8,371 bases of DNA. Origin: Bradyrhizobium sp. (GTDB lineage Bacteria; Pseudomonadota; Alphaproteobacteria; Rhizobiales; Xanthobacteraceae). The notes beneath the pieces were generated by a model. That model did no database searches, was not told the DNA's origin, and saw only the letters and a list, made by a program, of their open reading frames with translations. A program made the translations under genes and the position numbers. The DNA lies in NCBI GenBank assembly GCA_028290305.1, contig JAQGKC010000108.1, forward strand, positions 1-8,371, given 5' to 3'. Of this stretch, positions 6,070 through 8,371 are shown piece after piece; within the stretch, counting starts at the first letter, position 1; each line of letters begins with the position of its first letter.

Positions 6070-6084
6070 ATAGGTTTTTCCTAT
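6070..6084. promoter_or_regulatory. LysR box matching ATA-N9-TAT
   Basis: ATAGG-TTTTT-CCTAT is a perfect 5-bp-arm dyad that contains T-N11-A (6071 and 6083), the core LysR box, and fits ATA-N9-TAT, the consensus reported for Nac. It lies 115 bp before the operon's first start codon and 168 bp from the LysR start, suitable for an activator site upstream of the operon promoter. No clear -35/-10 pair could be assigned. Confidence 0.65.
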
Positions 6085-6199
6085 GATTTTCATTGGAATT
6101 TGGTCTTTGTTCCGCGAATTCGTTTGCCGTTAGCTCGGCGGCAGGAACGAGCCCTAGTAGAGGCGAGTTTCGGTCACCGAAGGAGCGGGAGAATTCGAA

Positions 6200-6388
6200 A
6201 TGTCTTCGCAGAGTATGTACCGCGGCGAAATTGTTGCCGCAGCAGCAGTGCTCGGATTGTGTTCGACGACCGCCTTTGCCCGGCAAGAACCTTGCATCGG
6301 CAATTCAGCAGCCATCACTGATCCCTCCGCGTGGGGCGATCAGGCGATCAAGATGACTGCCGAGATGGCCGGAGAAAGAGGACGATGA
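6200..6388 (+). CDS. Small predicted exported protein, coupled to the solute-binding protein
   Basis: A 62-residue frame starts at ATG 6200 behind GGGAGA (6187-6192, spacing 7 nt), with AGGAG (6181-6185) further up. Residues 8-27 look like a signal peptide: R8, hydrophobic 11-20, then AFA at 25-27 as a cleavage site, leaving about 35 residues with a single cysteine (C32). C21 does not fit a lipobox. The TGA (6386-6388) overlaps the ATG of the next gene as ATGA, a classic coupling arrangement that argues for translation. I recognise no family. It could be a small periplasmic partner of the transporter or a leader whose translation governs the next gene. The ribosome site, signal peptide and ATGA overlap support it; lack of a known homologue keeps confidence moderate. 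Confidence 0.55.
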   Translation: MSSQSMYRGEIVAAAAVLGLCSTTAFARQEPCIGNSAAITDPSAWGDQAIKMTAEMAGERGR

Positions 6389-7530
6389 CCGAGCTCAAGA
6401 TCACCGATCCGCGAGGGCTTCTTCGCACGACGAGACGCGACTTCGTAAAAGGCGCCGGCGCCGTTGCTGCGGCGGCGGCCACCAGTGCCGGAATGGGCTC
6501 CGCGTATGCGGACGACAAGGTGCTCAATCTCCTGTCCTGGCCCGGTCACGGCGACCCCACCTTTGTGAAACCGTTCGAGGACAAGTACGGAGTCAAGGTC
6601 GTGGCCAAGGAATATGTCGGCGGCGAGCCGATGCTCGCGCTGATGAACCAGTCCTCGCCCGGCACTTTCGACGTGGTTCTGGCCGACGCCGAATACATCC
6701 ACATGCTGCAGGAAGGCGGTCTTATCGACGCCTTGAACCCGGCGGACTTCCCGCTCGCCGATTATTGGCCTGAGTTCCAGCATTTCCCGCTGCATTGGGC
6801 CGGTGACAAGCTCTATTCGGTGATGATCCGATTCGGCTATCTCGGCATGGCCTACCGGAGCGACGCGCTGACGCCTGACGACGTCAAGTCCTACAAGGCG
6901 CTCTGGAACCCTAAAGTGAAAGGCAAGGTTGGCTTCTTCGACTGGTACCTACCAACCATGGGCTGCCTCAGCCTTTACGACGGCAACAAGCCGCCCTTCG
7001 ACATCGCCGATCCCGCCTTCGGCAAGCTCAAGAAGACCTTGTTCTCGCTGAAGCCGCAGGAAAGCGGATTCTACAGCATGGCCGACCAGTTCGCGATGCT
7101 AACCAATGGCTCTGCGGCCGTGATCCCCGGCGTCGGCGACTGGGTCGTTCTGCTGCTGCAGAAGAACGGCGTTCCGGTCGAGGCGGTGGTGCCGGAAGAG
7201 GGCGGCATCCAGTGGACCGAGTCGATGTCGGTCGTGTCGAGTTCGACCAAGAAGGATCTGGCGAAAGCTTTCATCCAATACGCGAGTTCGCCCGAAGGCC
7301 AGTTCCGCTCGGCGCGCCTGCCGGCCTATTGGGCATCCATCCCCAACAAAAAGGGATGGGAAAAGATGAACAAGGAAGCTTCCACTGACGCCGTCAAGCT
7401 CCGTCACACCTTCGACAAGCGCAATGTCATGGACGAGTATAAAGACGGAAAGATCTTCATCCGGCAAACGCCCCTGAAGCAAAGCATCGAGGCCTGGAAC
7501 GACGCCTGGTCCGAATTCAAGGCCATCTGA
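6385..7530 (+). CDS. Tat-exported ABC transporter solute-binding protein, PotD-like
   Basis: I chose ATG 6385 because a purine-rich stretch, GGAGAAAGAGG (6371-6381), precedes it and because it overlaps the upstream stop as ATGA; the in-frame ATG at 6331 lies inside the previous gene. The 381-residue product carries a twin-arginine signal, TTRRDFVK at 15-22, then an Ala-rich hydrophobic stretch and likely cleavage after SAYA at 39-42. It should therefore fold in the cytoplasm before export to the periplasm. The mature part begins KVLNLLSWPGHGDPTFVKPF and fits the PotD/PotF spermidine/putrescine-binding family (extracellular solute-binding protein family 1), with ALWNPKVKGKVGFFDW and NGSAAVIPGVGDWV as typical blocks. 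Length is normal for the family. It would deliver its ligand to the permease encoded next. A polyamine or similar cation is the best guess, but this family also binds other compounds. Confidence 0.9.
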   Translation: MTELKITDPRGLLRTTRRDFVKGAGAVAAAAATSAGMGSAYADDKVLNLLSWPGHGDPTFVKPFEDKYGVKVVAKEYVGGEPMLALMNQSSPGTFDVVLADAEYIHMLQEGGLIDALNPADFPLADYWPEFQHFPLHWAGDKLYSVMIRFGYLGMAYRSDALTPDDVKSYKALWNPKVKGKVGFFDWYLPTMGCLSLYDGNKPPFDIADPAFGKLKKTLFSLKPQESGFYSMADQFAMLTNGSAAVIPGVGDWVVLLLQKNGVPVEAVVPEEGGIQWTESMSVVSSSTKKDLAKAFIQYASSPEGQFRSARLPAYWASIPNKKGWEKMNKEASTDAVKLRHTFDKRNVMDEYKDGKIFIRQTPLKQSIEAWNDAWSEFKAI

Positions 7531-7593
7531 TCGAGCTACTCCGAACCCGACGTTGCGGCCTCCAAGTCGCACGTCATGCTACCGCGGTGCCCG

Positions 7594-8371
7594 ATGACCG
7601 ACCAAGCCATATCCGAGCGATCGAAGGCCGCGTCGCGTCGCTTCGCCGTCGTGCTCGGCGCGCCGCCTTTGGCTTGGCAACTCCTGTTCTTCGTCGTGCC
7701 GCTCGGCTTCCTGCTCGCGATGACCTTCTGGTCGGTACGTAATTTCCGGCTGCAGCCCGATTTCACGGTTGCTAACTGGGTGACGATCTTCAAGGCGGAC
7801 TTCTTCGCCAAAGCCTTCGTCCACACCTTCACGCTGTCGCTCCTGGCGGCCGTGCTGTGCAGCCTGATCGCCTTTCCGGCTGCCTACGCGATCGTGTTCC
7901 GGGCCAAGCCCGCCACCCGTCGCCTGCTCATGTTCGCGCTGATCGTCCCGTTCTTCACAAGCTTCCCGGTCCGCATCTACTCTATGCAGGTGTTCTTCAG
8001 CCCGCCGGGCATCATCAACCGTCTGATCGAGCCGTTCGGGTGGGGTCCCCTCCATGTGCTGAACACCTCGACCGGAACAATGATCGGATTTCTCACCCTG
8101 ACCTTGCCGCTCGTGGTGCTGCTCCAGACGCTGGCGCTCGGCGGCATTGACAAGAACCTGATCGAGGCCGCGCACAACCTGCGCTGTGGCCGCCTCCGCA
8201 CCATCCTGACCGTGATCCTGCCCTCAGCCCGCGTCGGCCTCGTGCTGGCGGCGGCCTTCGCCTTCGTGCTGTGCTTTGGCGACTACATCTCACCGCAGCT
8301 CTTGGTCGGTTCAAGGCCGCCGACGCTCAGCATCCTGATCGCCGATCAGGTGAAATCCGGCAACAACTGGC
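7594..8371 (+). CDS. ABC transporter permease, PotB-type (3' end outside window)
   Basis: The open frame runs off the right edge (259 codons plus one base). The N-terminus MTDQAISERSKAASRRF is followed by hydrophobic segments at about residues 19-47, 76-101, 111-125, 160-185 and 212-235, as in MetI-type inner-membrane permeases. The cytoplasmic EAA loop is clear at 191-210: EAAHNLRCG, then ILTVILP; it docks on the ATPase. It shares the solute-binding protein's direction, 63 bp downstream, and should form the channel with a second permease and ATPase beyond the window. The start is uncertain: ATG 7576, in the same frame, adds six residues (MLPRCP), and neither ATG has a clear Shine-Dalgarno sequence. 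VRIYSMQVFFSPPGIIN at 126-142 corresponds to the VRxYAW...GxIN stretch of PotB relatives. Confidence 0.9.
   Translation, partial: MTDQAISERSKAASRRFAVVLGAPPLAWQLLFFVVPLGFLLAMTFWSVRNFRLQPDFTVANWVTIFKADFFAKAFVHTFTLSLLAAVLCSLIAFPAAYAIVFRAKPATRRLLMFALIVPFFTSFPVRIYSMQVFFSPPGIINRLIEPFGWGPLHVLNTSTGTMIGFLTLTLPLVVLLQTLALGGIDKNLIEAAHNLRCGRLRTILTVILPSARVGLVLAAAFAFVLCFGDYISPQLLVGSRPPTLSILIADQVKSGNNW

Noticed and set aside
7579..8175. 198-codon minus-strand frame opposite the permease
   Set aside because: Its product is an Arg/Glu/Gln-rich shadow of the hydrophobic permease frame, which carries a clear EAA motif.
1..8371. CRISPR array, rRNA or tRNA genes
   Set aside because: I saw no regularly spaced repeats and no rRNA or complete tRNA signature on either strand.

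Overview
The window looks like chromosomal DNA of an alphaproteobacterium, most likely from Rhizobiales (Bradyrhizobium/Mesorhizobium-like). This rests on moderately high GC, the style of the polyamine-type ABC genes, the small protein with repeated 'ANDN' motifs and the type of serine recombinase. It is a judgement from recognition, not from a database search.

Left flank (1-1722). The C-terminal part of a radical SAM enzyme enters from the left edge and ends at 1002. A secreted four-EF-hand protein follows, read from a TTG start behind a strong Shine-Dalgarno sequence. The next roughly 350 bp (1723-2078) hold no gene I can support.

Mobile/accessory segment (about 2079-4835). An IS5-family transposase remnant (2079-2349) carries two nonsense codons and one frameshift and stops at the first catalytic Asp region. 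Directly after it comes a dense block of palindromes: a 123-bp imperfect inverted repeat (2362-2484), a perfect 7-bp-arm hairpin followed by CATCCTG (2498-2522), which looks like a relaxase nick region (oriT), and a perfect 8-bp-arm palindrome (2537-2553). Then come a 58-aa ANDN-type protein and a 571-aa large serine recombinase with its catalytic motifs intact. The recombinase ends in an unusual GPGFEP tail and is followed by two abutting perfect hairpins. Together this reads as a small recombinase-bearing element, or the end of a larger decayed integrative element, with a possible oriT but no relaxase in view. This is the least ordinary part of the window.

Right flank (4952-8371). A Nac-like LysR regulator on the minus strand diverges from a plus-strand operon: a 62-aa predicted exported protein, a Tat-exported PotD-like solute-binding protein translationally coupled to it by ATGA, and a PotB-type permease cut by the right edge. 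The 297-bp divergent region is AT-rich for this sequence and holds three dyads. One of them, ATA-N9-TAT, matches the known Nac/LysR box. The likely reading is a LysR-controlled polyamine-like uptake system whose second permease and ATPase lie beyond the window.
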